A stretch of 64,000 nucleotides of DNA from Oncomelania hupensis. Lineage: Eukaryota > Mollusca > Gastropoda > Littorinimorpha > Pomatiopsidae. The position numbers were made by a program, and so were the translations under genes. Under the pieces are notes generated by a model. The model worked only from the letters and a program-made list of their open reading frames with translations, was not told the DNA's origin and ran no database searches. This document shows positions 11,752 through 24,114 of the stretch, piece after piece (the stretch's first letter is position 1; each line of letters opens with the position of its first letter). Location: positions 68,741,840 to 68,805,839 of the forward strand of contig CM072519.1 in assembly GCA_036898135.1 (NCBI GenBank), given 5' to 3'.

Positions 11752-12092
11752 TAATAATAATAAGAAGAAGAAGAAGAAGAAGAAGAAGCACAAGAAGGAG
11801 AAGGAGGAGGAGGAGAAGTAGAAGAAGGAGGAGAAGAAGATGAAGAAGAAGAAGAAGAAGAAGAAGAAGAAGAAGAAGAAGAAGAAGAAGAAGAAGAAGA
11901 AGAAGAAGAAGAAGAAGAAGAAGAAGAAGGAGGAGGAGGAGAAGAAGAAGAAGGAAGAGGAGGAGGAGAAGAAGAAGAAGGAAGAGGAGGAGGAGAAGAA
12001 GAAGAAGAAGAAGAAGAAGAAGAAGAAGAAGAAGAAGAAGAACAACAACAACAACAACAGCAACAACAACAACAGCAACAACAACAACAACA
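11752..12092. repeat. (AAG/GAG)n polypurine tract passing into (AAC)n
   Basis: More than 270 bases almost without pyrimidines on the + strand, then AAC/AGC triplets. Frames on both strands give poly-Lys/Glu or poly-Phe/Leu and are not genes. Confidence 0.95.
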
Positions 12093-12566
12093 TCAATAAT
12101 ACTTATAAGGCGCTTACCATTCTGATTCTGAGCACTATATGGGTGGGGATGGGAATGAGACAGCACAAAACAGTTTTTAGCCGAATGATTGATCTGGTTT
12201 GTTCAACGTTGATGTAGGTCCCTGCTCCTCTTCAGTGGAGTAAGTATCCACGTCTGCCGTTTTACCAGGGATCGATGTATTTGAATTTTAAAAGCAATCC
12301 TGATTAAAATGTGAATTTATCTTATTCGGTTTTTGTTTTTCAAAAGGCTAAATTTAATTTGGAAATATCTATGAAAAATGAACGTGGCCTGTAGATGTAC
12401 CCCACTATCTCGTTCTTGATTGCAGTCTAAAGTTGAAAGTCGTGATTTTTAAAGGTCATCGTTGCACATCTAGGTTTTCCACCTCTGTAAATAATTTAGT
12501 CACGAAGCAACTTTAAAAAAATGTTAATTTAAGGGTATTTTTGCAGATTTGAACTCGTGCATGCGT

Positions 12567-12574
12567 GCATGCGC

Positions 12575-12632
<58 letters not shown>

Positions 12633-12841
12633 CAGAGAGAGAGATATATAACATAATGAACTGAAATGGAGAGAGAGAGAAAGAGACACACAGAGAGAGA
12701 AAGAGACAGAGAGAGACAAAAAGAAAGAGACACAGAGAGAGACAGAGAGAGACAGAGAAAGAGAGAGAGAAAGAGACACACAGAGAGAGAAAGAGACAGA
12801 CAGAGAGAGAAAGAGAAAGAGAGACAAAAAGAAAGAGACAC

Positions 12842-12872
<31 letters not shown>

Positions 12873-13331
12873 AAGAGACACACACAGAGAGAGAAAGAGA
12901 CACACAGAGAGAGAAAGAGACAGAGAGAGACAAAAAGAAAGAGACACAGAGAGAGAAAGAGACAGAGAGAGACAAAAAGAAAGAGACACAGAGAGAGACA
13001 GAGAGAGAGAAAGAGACAGACAGAGAGATAAAAAAAGACAGAGAGAGACAGAGAGAGAGAAAGAGAAAAAGAGACAGAGAGAGAGAAAGAGAAAAAGAGA
13101 CAGAGAGAGAAAGAGAGAAAACGAGACAGAGAGAGAGAGAAAGAGAGACAGAGAGAGAAAGAGACACAAAGAGAGACAGAGAGAGAAAGAGACACAAAGA
13201 GAGACAGAGAGAGAAAGAGACAGAGAGAGAAAGACAGAGTCAGAGAGAGAGAGAATGAGACAGAGAGAGAGAATGAGACAGAGAGAGAAAAAGAGAAACA
13301 GAGAGAGAGAGAGAAAGAGACAGAGAGAGAG
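12567..13331. repeat. (GT)n followed by 700-bp GAGA/GACA satellite-like tract
   Basis: About 65 bases of GT lead into an irregular array of GAGAGA, GAAAGA, GACACA and GACAGA units. Long Ser/Leu frames on the minus strand come from the repeat itself. Confidence 0.95.
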
Positions 13332-13667
13332 CTTTGACGCTTGACTCTTGACACTTTGATAATTTATTGTCTATAACGTTGCACATCATTAAGACAAGGA
13401 TTCGCACAAATACGAATAAATTAAAACATGACGAAATTAAAACATGAATAAATTAAAACATGAAAGCGAAAAAAACAACAAAACCAATAACTACACAGGC
13501 GATACAAACAAATATTAAAACCACCTCGCATATCAGAACCAGTAAGCCTTTAAGTGAATGGGGAAAAGAATATTATTATACACCAATTAAAGCATGAATT
13601 ATCCTTATTAAATATCGACGAGAAAACGTTATTTAGAAAATGAACTCATCCATTCTTTCTTCTTCCC

Positions 13668-13955
13668 CTTTTTCCTCTCTTTCATACAGATCCTATCCCA
13701 TTTTCCTCTCTTTCATACAGATCCTATCCCATTTTCCTCTCTTTCATACAGATCCTATCCCATTTTCTTCTCTTTCATACAGATCCTATCCCATTTTCTT
13801 CTCTTTCATACAGATCCTATCCCATTTTCCTCTCTTTCATACAGATCCTATCCCATTTTACTCTCTTCTATACAGATCCTATCCCATTTTCCTCTCTTTC
13901 ATACAGATCCTATCCCATTTTACTCTCTTCTATACAGATCCTATCACATTTTCAC
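13668..13955. repeat. 32-bp minisatellite, about nine units
   Basis: The unit contains CTCTCTTTCATACAGATCC followed by TATCCCATTTTC. Because 32 is not a multiple of three, all three frames cycle through the unit, giving a 32-residue peptide period in a 178-residue open frame that is not a gene. Confidence 0.9.
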
Positions 13956-14071
13956 ATAAGTACAGCCGAACAGTGCACGCCCCCACTCTGTATACAGTTA
14001 CTCTCTCCGACCATGACAGAAAAATACACTCCCACATATTTGTGCAAAAATTAATCTACCAATCTATCGGG

Positions 14072-14174
<103 letters not shown>

Positions 14175-14369
14175 GAGGGATGGAGATGAGGAGAGAGGGA
14201 TGGGGCAAGGAGGGAGAGAAACGTAAAAAGAAAGAAAGAAGAGGGAGGAGAAAGACGAATACAAAGGAAGTGGAAGAAGAAGAAGAAAGATGTAGATAGC
14301 AACACGCTAGGTGTACCTAACCCAAGGATCACAAAGGGAGGTATCTAGGACACGTAGGCTTTCTCCCAA

Positions 14370-14540
14370 TGTTAGGATTGAGACGCGCACGATAGCTCGA
14401 TCAAGTTGTTTTGCAAAGCATGCAATGATAGCGTGCATTTACCTTTGATTTGATTTTGCACTCTTGCTAGAAGAAGCTTTGTATAATGTTAATAATTTTC
14501 ATCGGTGCTGAATCGACTGTTGATAAATAACCGTGCAACA
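14370..14540 (+). repeat. 5' LTR, internally deleted (171 bp)
   Basis: Aligns to both ends of the 579-bp 3' LTR but lacks about 400 bases from the middle. The junction lies at a short TCGG repeat present on both sides of the missing part in the intact copy. Confidence 0.8.
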
Positions 14541-15014
14541 TTTTGGAGGCCAAGCCGGGATCTACGCCTTAGCCAAGGGTTCTACTGCGACAACAAGCAA
14601 GTCCACATTACGAGAGGCGGTCATCGAGGGTAAATGCCAACGGGTTGCGTCGGGAGGGACCAACATGCTGAAGGATTCGGGTTGACTTCAAGGGCGTGTA
14701 GACGCCGAAGAGTTGCTTCGAGAGCGAACAACAGACCGAGACTCCGTGGTTGCCGCAAGACTACGTCGAGGGACAGTCTCGGAGCTACATCGCCAGTATT
14801 ACAGAGAGCGACGAGCGAACGTCTTGTCTACTTCAGCACAGGAGCGTATACATCAACACTAGCGTGGTGCAGCGTCGCATACGACGAGGACAGCGGGGCC
14901 TGCGTCAAAGAAGGCGACTACAGGCAAACATCAGTGCTACTGTTGAAAGCGTGTTGTTCAAGAACAATCTAGAAAGGTACAGCACAGTCAAAAACTTTCC
15001 AGATAACCATCAAG

Positions 15015-15378
15015 ATGGCTGACTTCTGGCAGAAAGGACTTGAACTGAATCTAAAAGGCAAGCAGCTAACGGAGTACGTCAAGTCTCAGGAGAGAATAGA
15101 AGAAAGAGTACTCGAAGAGCAACGTCGGCGTGAAAAAAAAATTAGAAGAGCAGCGTCAAAAAAGAGAAGAAGAGAGTCGGCGTGAAGAAAGAGAGTACGA
15201 ACTGAAGCATCTTGAAGCTGAGCGTGAGTTTCAGCTAGAATTGGCGCGTATCCAACAACAGCAGAACGCGCCACACGTTATCAGCGACCACATGGCTCCA
15301 AAATTGACAGCGTTCGTTGACGGGAAGGACCAGATCCAGTTGTTTGGCAAGATTCGAAAGGTTCGCCGTAAGCTCTGA
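15015..15378 (+). pseudogene. gag fragment of the gypsy element
   Basis: Begins MADFWQKGLELNLKGKQ and continues into a Glu/Arg-rich coiled coil ending near ELARIQQQQNAPH. The frame shifts in the A-run near 15134-15142, so the N-terminal part and the EEQRQKREEES part are in different frames. Such coiled-coil N-termini are common in gypsy Gag proteins. Confidence 0.7.
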
Positions 15379-15866
15379 CTGGCAACTTGAGGACTGGGTG
15401 ATTCGACTTAGTGTACTTCTGATGGGGGCAAGCACTCGATGTCTACACCCGATTGTCGAACACTGACGCCAAAGACTATAACGTTTTTAAAAAGAGGGCC
15501 TATTAAATTGCAACAGCTTTACAGAGAAGGGCTGCTTCAAACGCTTCCGCGAATGCCGATCTTTGCCAGACGAGCGCCTGTCGTCATATTTACACAAGTG
15601 GGTGGAATTATCAGTCGAAATGAAATCTTACGACAGTCTCCATGACCTGATCGTGAAGGAGCAATTTCTTAATGCCTGTCACAAAAGCTGCAGACGCTGA
15701 AGGATGTTACTGAGGCTGCTGAAAGATAGGGAAGACCCTGGGGCCACCCAAGACGACGAAACATTTTCAGAAGACTGGAGACCATGGGAACCAGAACCAG
15801 GGGAACCAGATGAGTTAGGGACAGGCGGACTCCACGCCACCTTTTAGGAAAGGGCAATCAAGAGGC

Positions 15867-15908
15867 TGTTTCACCTGCAACGCCACAGACCACAGAGCTG
15901 CTAACTGT
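15867..15908 (+). pseudogene. Gag zinc knuckle (CCHC)
   Basis: The frame reads CFTCNATDHRAANC, a CX2CX4HX4C nucleocapsid knuckle, the usual end of Gag. Neighbouring frames are broken. Confidence 0.7.
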
Positions 15909-16089
15909 CCACAAAACAAAGGGAGTGGACAGCAGAGCAATACGGACAATGCAGCGGCGAGCAGTCGACGGAGGCGTTTCTTTAATCGACGCAAACCAGT
16001 AGCACTGATCATTAAGAGTGCGGCGGGAGTGTCATTCTTCCGAGAGAGACCAAACGCACAGCTACTCCTGCGGACGTGCACGAGTGCAT

Positions 16090-16980
16090 GATAGATGGCC
16101 AACTTCTCCTTGCCAACGAGAAATTCATCCCCGTTGTCGCCAACGGTTTGCCTGAAGAAGCCGCTGTACGATTTGATGATCGGGAATATCGAAGGCGTTA
16201 GACGACCAGATGACCCCGATCCAGAGTGGAGTCCGGCCTCAACTCAACACGTCGAGGTTGCGGAGGAGGATCCATTTCCATTTCCAGATGGAGAACTTAT
16301 AGAGCTTCTACGGGATAATGTGGCTACTCCGGCTCAGCCCTACCGACCAGAGATCATCAGAGAATCCAATTTTCACCTACGCGTCCCCTGTCCTGGTCGT
16401 GAAGAAGAAGGACGGGAGCAACGGAGTATGCATCGACTACAGAAAGTTTAACAAGCTCACCGTCTTCGACCCCGAGTCGATGCTCACTGCTGCAGACCTG
16501 TTCCGTCAATTATCGAGGAGCAAATTCTTCTCAAAGATTGACCTCAGCAGAGGTTATTGGCAAGTTCCCTTGCGTCAACAGGACATACCAAAGACTGCTT
16601 TTATACTCCTGATGGGATGTACGAGTGCATAAGAATGCCTTTTGGCATGGTCAACAGCGGATCTACCCTGAAGAGAGGAGTGAGGAAGGTGCTCTAAAGG
16701 ATGGACAACGTCGTATGTTACTGTGACGACCTGGAAGGAGCATCTGAGGACCTTGAGGGAGCTGTTTCACCGTTTTACAGAAACTAACCTTAAAGTGAGA
16801 CCCAGCAAGTGCATTCTGGGAACAGACAACGTCGACCTCTTCTGTCATTCGATGGAAAAAGGGAGCAATAGAGGGTGCACTGACTCTATGAAAACCTACG
16901 AGATCACTGTCTTTGACCCTGGGCCGATGACAACCGTAACGGACGAAGGCATAGGTTTCGTGCGGACGAAAGAACATTGA
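16090..16980 (+). pseudogene. reverse transcriptase fragment of the gypsy element
   Basis: RT motifs appear in order: SPVLVVKKKDGSNGVCIDYR near 16385-16440, SKIDLSRGYWQVPL near 16535-16570, and the catalytic YCDD at 16719-16730. Frames change between motifs. YCDD is an unusual variant of the Y(I/V)DD usual in gypsy RT. Confidence 0.75.
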
Positions 16981-17067
16981 CAGTATCCAGACAGACTGAA
17001 AGAAGTTTCTGCACTTCGTTTGTGCATTGCGTCTCAATGTTGTAAACAGAAATTAAGTAGGGGGTAA

Positions 17068-17646
17068 TGTTAGGATTGAGACGCGCACGATAGATCCGAT
17101 GATGTTGTTGTGCAAGGCATGCAGTGATAGCGTGTATTTACGTTCGATTTGGTTTTGCGCTGTTGCTACAGTAGAAGAAGCTTGGTATGCTGTTGATAAT
17201 TTTTCGTCGGTCGATATTGTTGAGAATTTTCTGGAATTACTTGTCCGAAGTTTCCAGATAGGTCTCGTAATAGCTAAGCGATTATTCTAACCTAAAGAAG
17301 GTTCTATGACGTAAGACAGTGCGTAGTTCCGGTGACGAGTTTTATTTTGATTGGGTGTTATTGCGTCGTGCTGGAATATTCGATGGTTGTCTCGATTGCA
17401 AAGAGGCTATATAAGTAATGCATTGTCTGCTTGTAGGGATGATTTAGGATGATTTCTGTAGTGGTTTTCGAAAAACGATCTTGTGTGCAGTTGTTGATGT
17501 TTGCTGAATAAAGTTGGAAAACTTTATACGACGACTCGTGCCTCGTTGCTAAGTGAACAGGCTGCGTGGATAAACGAATTCGAGTTACACATATCAAGAT
17601 TCAAGCATCGGGGCTGAATCAACCATTGATAAATAGCCATGTAACA
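17068..17646 (+). repeat. 3' LTR (579 bp)
   Basis: The complete version of the repeat, starting TGTTAGGATTGAG and ending CCATGTAACA. A possible poly(A) signal AATAAA lies near 17504-17510. Confidence 0.85.
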
Positions 17647-18400
17647 CCCACTCACCCACTTATTTTCTATACAAAATCACCCTCCCCACGCCCATCCCCT
17701 CCCAATTAGGACACGTCGAACATTTTCCCACACACGCGCACATGCACTGTATTTAAAAAAGAATACATCTTCCTCTACCCCCACCCCTTAAGCACCATAA
17801 CCACTTTCCCACAACTGCATTGTAATTTTTTTTTATTAAACACTTCCTCTCCTCACCCCCAGCCGGCCCTTCCTCTCCACCGGATGGAGAAAAGTGCAGT
17901 TTGTCAATGAAAACCAAATCATTTATGAAGGGACCCGAATTTATTTATCGCGATTGACATTTTTGCGCTCAGAAATACAGGAAAACAAATTGATGTGTTT
18001 AGTTTTTGCGTCATAGACTCGTTCTGGAATATGCTGTTTTCGCCTAGGAAACGGGGTAGTCTCATTTTGGAACATAGCCTCGCTTGAGGGGGGGGGGGGG
18101 AGTATTTTTGATCTGTGCGTTTGAGAATGATGTGAGATGAGAGTCGGAATAAGGAGGGGGTGAAGAGAGAAAGAGAAAGTAAGAGAGAGAGAGACAGACA
18201 GACAGAGACAGAGACAGAGAGATCAACAAAAAGTGTTATATAGGACAAAACAACTTGGAAACTCGTCTAGTATAATGTTTGAGCATATAAAGGGGGAGTG
18301 GGGGTTACGAAGTTTGAGCGTAGACCATCTTTAAGATGGGAAAACGTATAGCAGGATAGATTAGGAATTTGAATCGATTTCAACTGTGATAGATTAGAGG
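17647..18400. other. no gene seen
   Basis: C-rich single-copy-looking sequence, a G run at about 18088-18099 and a short GA/GACA tract near 18170-18225. A 109-residue reverse frame is low complexity in half its length. Confidence 0.4.
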
Positions 18401-18402
<2 letters not shown>

Positions 18403-18489
<87 letters not shown>

Positions 18490-18496
18490 GTGTGTG
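18403..18496. repeat. (GT)n microsatellite
   Basis: Nearly pure GT run of about 90 bases. Confidence 0.97.
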
Positions 18497-18799
18497 ATAT
18501 CTTATTTTCGTTGTGCGTTTCGATTTAAAATAAATCATTTCAACCCTAACTTGCTGACCTTGAGCGTGCGCCCGTCTCTCTCTCTCTCTCCCTCCCTCCT
18601 CCCTCCCCTCTTTCTCCCCTCTCAGTATGTGGGCGCGTGTGTCCCAGTGTTTTACTGAGCTTATGGCCTTTGTTTGATGTCATTATGTAACTGTGAGGCA
18701 TCTGTCAAAGCGCGTTTGCACAAGCTAATTAGGAATTCGGGGGCTTGTGATTGTAGCCTGAAGGCATTGGGTCAGTGGAATGGCACTATGTAAATTATC

Positions 18800-18866
18800 A
18801 GCTTCGTCGTCGTCGGAGTCGCCATCATTGTCATCGGCGTAAGCGTTGTAATAAGCGCTGACTTGG

Positions 18867-18914
<48 letters not shown>

Positions 18915-19045
18915 GCATCACCGTCATCATCATTGTCGTCGTCGTCATCGTTAATTTTGTTGTCGTCGTTGTCATCTTCTTCGTCATCGTCGCCGTCTTC
19001 GCCGTCGTCGTTGTTGTCATCGTCGTTGATGACTTCATTGTCGTG

Positions 19046-19077
<32 letters not shown>

Positions 19078-19078
19078 G
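18800..19078. repeat. (CAT/CGT/TGT)n trinucleotide repeat
   Basis: Perfect CAT/ATC arrays near 18868-18913 and 19044-19076 flank a variant GTC-rich part. The minus-strand frame is mainly poly-Asp. No flanking protein sequence suggests an exon. Confidence 0.9.
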
Positions 19079-19354
19079 TCTTCTTCTTTTCCTTCTTGCC
19101 AAAGTTTATACTAGCCATTCCCGGTAGTATCAACTGCCTTTGGCAAACTGCACCGATCGGAATATGCTTTACCTTTTAACTTGTAAATGGACTAGGAAAG
19201 AAATCGAAAAATGATTGGCGCTTTGACTCGCTTTAACGGCGAGAGAAGTGAGAGCTATAAATCTATGTATTACTATTGTCTTATTATTTACCATGCGCAG
19301 TAAGAAATAATCCCTTGAACACATGTGACAGTAGCAAACGCTACGTTACCCTAC

Positions 19355-19645
19355 ACATTAGATGCTTAAGATGAGAGTATAAACCGAGGTCTAGTCTGTG
19401 CACGCACGCATTCATTCCAGGGCACGGACTTTAAAAGATCCTGCCGGCTACCACATGAACATGCCCAGCAAACACTAGGTCCCTTCTCCCCTATCGCCAG
19501 GAGTATGCCCAGTTGTCTGGGCGTCAGACAATGCGCCCACATGCTGCAAGTGGGCGGCTCGGAGCTGGATCCTATATCGGCCAGCGCCTTGAGCAGCTCT
19601 TGAGCTGGATTATTATAAGAATGAGTCAATAAATAAATAAAAGAG
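19355..19645 (+). repeat. SINE family A copy
   Basis: Contains GTCTAGTCTGTGCACGCACG, then AGATCCTGCCGGC, then GCGTCAGACAATGCGCCC and GGCCAGCGCCTTGAGCAGC, ending in an AAATA-repeat tail. The same order of blocks is found at 32.8, 33.3 and 33.8 kb. The tRNA-like head is not evident in this copy. Confidence 0.75.
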
Positions 19646-20267
19646 AAACCATAATCTTCATAAAGAACAATGAGGTATAGATTCTTTTTTCTATTTTTTT
19701 TGTTCTACCAATACCTGACTTGTTCCACGATCTGTTCATCGTCGGAGACCTAACAGCAAAATCGGGCCGATAAACATTTCTATCACGGGCTGGCATTGTG
19801 CTGAATGCGGCCTGTTGCTGCGGGCTTGTAAGCTGTTTAAGCGTGTTGTGTTTAGCTTTTTATTTCAGGAACAATGGAATTTGGGGGCTCGGTGATGGTT
19901 ATTTTGGGCTGCGTGTATGTCTTGACGGAGTGGCTGTGTATCACTTCGCCATCGAGTGGAGGAGGGCATGTATCAATGGAACGTTTTGCAGCCCGCAGGT
20001 CGCGTAGAGGGGTCTTGTCTCATTCATAAAGTTGGGTGAGGGGTGGGCAGGAGGAAGGAAAGGAGAGAGCGGGAGGGATGGGGAAGGAGGAAGAGAAGGA
20101 GGGGAAGAGAAGGGGAAAGGGAGGTGAGGAGAGAGTTGTGTTGTATACCTTGTGCTGTGCAATGTGTGTGTTGTGTGTCACTGTGTCTTTATTTACATGT
20201 ACACTGAACAACCAAAATGTACTGTTCCTCTTCTCCATACATCTTTTGTTTTTTGGACCGTTCCGTC

Positions 20268-20312
20268 ACACACACACACACACACACCCACACACACACA
20301 CACACACACAGG
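20268..20312. repeat. (CA)n microsatellite
   Basis: Short CA run; frames across it are artefacts. Confidence 0.9.
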
Positions 20313-20319
20313 TACACAC

Positions 20320-21680
20320 GATCCTCTCACCCAACAGCACACAATCTGTTTTACGCCCTAATTTCGTAACCCCCCACCCCCCTCTCCCTTCCATCTCCTC
20401 CTGTCCATCTTGAAATATATCTTGGGCTAGGAGGAGAACAAGAGAAAAGGTCGAAAGTGAATGCAAAAGGAGAAAAAGGTGGACTGTTATTCATATAATG
20501 CTTTTCGGGGGGAAAAAATCCAAAACATTCCGTTTAAACCGCAGTTAACGAACCTTTAAATAACGCCACTAAATATTTATTACCAAAGCAGTGCCCCCCA
20601 AAGAGTGGATTTATTAAAGCGGGGAACCTCCGTTGCCCTGAGTGTTACGGGGATGCACGTGCTTGACGTCAGAGCCAGAACGATCGGAGGTAGGGCAGAA
20701 AAGGGGCCGTGTCAGCACTGGTGACCCGAGTCAGACACCCAGACCACTTCCTGTCAGCGTAAGAACCCCTCAGACTCTGGAACCTGCCTGAAAAAAAAAC
20801 CCGGACTCCTGAACTGGTAGAGGCACCATTGACTGCTTAAAGAGGGACTGTGACGATGTCTGTTCCAATCTCCAACTTCAGAAGGTGTAGTTCATGGCGC
20901 GATCTTAGATCTTATTATGTAAACACTGTACTTGTGTTCTTCACACATTTTTGGTCTCCCTGGTTCAACTCGCCAGCTGTCACTTTGTAAACTAAACCTT
21001 GTTCAAAACTACCTACACCGTAACGCTAGATTTTTACAGTATTTTGGGCAATGAATTCTCTTTCAGAAAGATACGTTCCTTCCCTTTCCTGTTTGACAAC
21101 CAGCCACGTTGTGGAGGCTTTTCCCCCATGATGACGTGTTTCCTCAGGACTTCATTCAGGCGTCATATCATGCTTTGGAAAGTCAGTCATTTCATTTTTA
21201 GCAAGCCCAGCTGATACACTGACGAGCTCAGGACACAGCCAAATGGCCATCTGTATCTAAGGCACGAGTCCTCAAATGCAGACCACTGGCGGCAGACTGG
21301 AAGATATATACATTTTCTATCATACCCCCGTTCCCCGGAGGACAGCATCTGATAAGGTTGATCTGCAACCTAAGGTCCATAAACTCCAGTCCAGTTTCTT
21401 TAGGTGAGACACCTCAATACACAAACACTTTGTCTCACTTATTGCCTTTATGTTACAGTTGTCAATAGTTACTATACAATCCCAGATATAGTCCTGGGGT
21501 TCAGTGCATGCATCGCATTGCATTTTGTATTTCCAGATTTTTCTGTAAATATTATTCTGAATTAGTCGGGAATCAGATGAGCACAAAATATCGGTTGCCC
21601 GGTCTGTCTGTTGGTCAGTTGCCCGCCATATTTCATGAACCACGGAACAGATTTTGACAAATCTTCATAGGAACATTAAC
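20320..21680. other. no gene seen
   Basis: No convincing exon, tandem repeat or family match. Open frames at 20999-21214 and 21320-21643 lack recognisable domains. Confidence 0.4.
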
Positions 21681-21689
21681 GGGGTTATC

Positions 21690-22045
21690 CTATCCTATCC
21701 CGTAACTCAAAGGTCGTTGGGGAACCACAGATGATCGTTTAACCAGCGTACTCTACCTTTCTCTGTTCTCAGCAACCCCCATGGCTTCGTTCAGTGTCAA
21801 ACCAGTCCATTCTCGAATGTTGTCCTCCCACCTCTTTTTCTGTCTCCCTCTTCTTCTACCTCCTTGAACGGTGCCTTGCAGGATGGTTTTTGCAAGGCGT
21901 GATGCTTTGGTGACGTGGCCATCCCATCGGAGTTTCGATTTTATCACCACTGTGAGCAGGTCATCGTGTTGTCCAATGGCTTGTGTGATGGACTGTCGGA
22001 CTTGGTGGTTGGTGATGTGCTGGCTATAGGAAAAACCCAGGGGTT
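21690..22045 (-). mobile_element. RTE-like LINE 3' end
   Basis: Minus-strand peptide GRRRGRQKKRWEDNIREWTG is the conserved C-terminus of this LINE family. The 3' end lies at the TATCC repeats near 21687-21700. The copy is 5'-truncated near 22045. Confidence 0.82.
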
Positions 22046-22139
22046 AGTGGCCAGCATTCGGTGCCATCGTATTTGCTCTATCCCAAAGGTCAAGGTCGCT
22101 GAGTGTCCCTCTCTCTCCCACACATTCCCCGTTTTCTAA

Positions 22140-22800
22140 CAACTTTTAGGCTGTTTATCAAAATTGACTGAACGGATTTTTAAAACACTTGGCTTGCAGA
22201 TAGTTGAAGGTGTTGTCAATTGTTCCGCGTTTTCATATTGCTTGTGTAGGATAAATAAATCTGAGACATAACGGGCACAACAAAATGAGCACTTTTGAAA
22301 ATGTTTTCCTTCAGCTTTGTGTTTTGAGTGTCTAACAAATGCATTTGAATGTCTTGCCATCTTGTTAAATCAAGTTCTTTGTGATATCCTGGATATCCTG
22401 GACAGTCTTTTTTCTCTCCTTCGCTTTTGAAACACGCCTTGCGCTTTAAACATGCGTATACTGTGCTAATACCAGTCATAGTCACTTATAACTGTGGAGT
22501 CAACTGCCGTACTATCCAGAGTTCGACAGCTCGCCTCCGCTGGTCTCACAATGGTCTGTTTGGCAGCCCGATCTGCGCGGAACATTTCCGGTGTGCTAAA
22601 CTCGGAATCTGTGACTAAATCTTGCGTGGAGGCTTTTCAGAAACGGTTAGGTTGCGGGCTGGCTTTTCCGGCCAACATGGTACGGAAATAGTCGTAGTGT
22701 TGATAATATTTGTACTTTTATTCGCCAGCTTTTATAATATTTGCACTATTATAAGTGGAAAATTAAGGTTTAGAGAGAGGCGGGGAGAGAGAGATGGAGA
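22140..22800. other. no gene seen
   Basis: Unassigned sequence between two repeats; no domain in any frame. Confidence 0.35.
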
Positions 22801-22804
22801 CAGA

Positions 22805-22805
<1 letters not shown>

Positions 22806-22870
<65 letters not shown>
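22806..22870. repeat. (GA)n microsatellite
   Basis: About 30 GA units. Confidence 0.95.
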
Positions 22871-22875
<5 letters not shown>

Positions 22876-23032
22876 ATAAGTGGGGATTCTTCCGTGTCTT
22901 TGGCAGCCGGTCAAAGTACACATTTGCATCCTGTACACCTCCAGTAATAAAAATACCAGACCGGGTCTTCTGTCTCTCTCTCCCCCCCCCCCCCATCCCC
23001 CCTCTCTCTCTCTTCATCTCTCTCTCTATCTC

Positions 23033-23033
<1 letters not shown>

Positions 23034-23073
<40 letters not shown>

Positions 23074-23175
23074 TAATAATAATAATAATAATAGAGGATG
23101 CTATTACGCGCTGTTTTTTTAATGGAACTCAAAGCACGGCGATCTGAAGAAATCGCTATTACAAAAGGCGGAAGT
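23034..23175 (-). repeat. SINE family C, tail end
   Basis: An (AAT)n array is followed by AGGATGCTATTACGCG, AAAGCACGGCGATCTG and AATCGCTATTACAAAAGGCGG. The same blocks occur next to AAT arrays at 33.45, 50.67 and 63.54 kb. Only the tail half is present. Confidence 0.7.
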
Positions 23176-23523
23176 TTTTTTTTTGTTTTTTTGTTTGTTT
23201 GTTTATTCTTGTTGTGTTTTGTTGGTTTGAAATTTAGATTGACTGCATCCACTAAAATCATTGTTCTCTCTGTCTGTCTCTCCATCTCCCTCTCCTTCTC
23301 CCTCTCTCTCCATCTCTCTCTCTATTCCTCCCTCTCTCTCTCTCTTTTTCCCTCATCCTCTTCTTCCTTCTCGTGTCCTCTTCGTCTTCTTCTAGTCTAC
23401 TACTTTTTCTTCTGCCGTCATCCTCGTCCAATTCTCGTGTTTCTTGTTCTTTTAAAAAAAAGATAGTGTTTGAAAACACTGGATGACGATGTAGTAAAGG
23501 AACCACCAGTAACTCAGTTTTCC

Positions 23524-24010
23524 TATGTTATGCTATCCTATACTATACTATCCTATCCTATCCTATACTATCGCGTAACTAGAAAGTCGTTGGGGCACCA
23601 CAGATGATCGTTTAACCAGCCTACTCCATCTTTCTCTGGCCTCAGCAGTCCTCACGGTTTCGCTCAGTGTCAAACCAGTCCATTCTCCAATGTTGTCTTC
23701 CCGCTTCTTTGTCTGTCTCCCTCTTCTTCTGTCGCCTTGCATCGTGCCTTGTAGGATGGTCTTTGCAAGGACTGATGGTCTAGTAACGTGGCCATACCAT
23801 CGCAGTTTCCTTTTCTTCACCACTGTGAGCAAATCATCGTGTTGCCTAATGGCTCGTGTGATGGTCTGTCGGACTTCGTCGTTGGTGATGCGCTGGCTAT
23901 AGGAAATGCCCAGAAGTCTTCTGTAGCACCTCATCTCCATGCTTTGTATTGTTCGTTGTAGATCTGCTGTGAGGGTCCATGTTTGGCTAGAGTATAGGAA
24001 GATGGAGATG
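23524..24010 (-). mobile_element. RTE-like LINE 3' end
   Basis: A 125-residue minus-strand frame contains MRCYRRLLGISYSQRITNDE and WYGHVTRPS, the C-terminal region of the family. The 3' end carries TATCC/TATAC repeats at about 23528-23575. It is 5'-truncated near 24010. Confidence 0.85.
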
Positions 24011-24114
24011 GCAAGGTAGTCGCAATGAACATTTCCCGTAAAAGTTGACAGTTTGCCACTGCCTACAATAATGATGGAATGGAGGGAAGTATTCCACGAA
24101 CACTTTCACCTTAC

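Larger units (their letters stand above)
14370..17646 (+). mobile_element. Ty3/gypsy-type LTR retrotransposon, decayed
   Basis: Bounded by related LTRs that begin TGTTAGGATTGAGACGCGCA and end in GCAACA or GTAACA. CCCAA precedes the left LTR and CCCAC follows the right one, a 5-bp duplication with one mismatch. A primer-binding-type sequence (TGGAGGCCAAGCCGGG) starts 3 bases after the left LTR. A purine tract (AGTAGGGGG) precedes the right LTR. Gag, zinc-knuckle and RT remnants lie between in the expected order, all interrupted by frameshifts. Integrase is not recognisable, so it is a dead, internally deleted copy. Confidence 0.85.

Noticed and set aside
11722..12217. Poly-Phe, poly-Leu and poly-Lys frames
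   Set aside because: Trinucleotide repeat translations.
12513..13354. Three overlapping reverse frames of 218-276 residues rich in Ser/Leu/Phe
   Set aside because: They read the GAGA/GACA simple repeat in all three frames.
18725..19102. 125-residue poly-Asp frame as an acidic protein
   Set aside because: Produced by the CAT/CGT triplet repeat; no unique flanking coding sequence.
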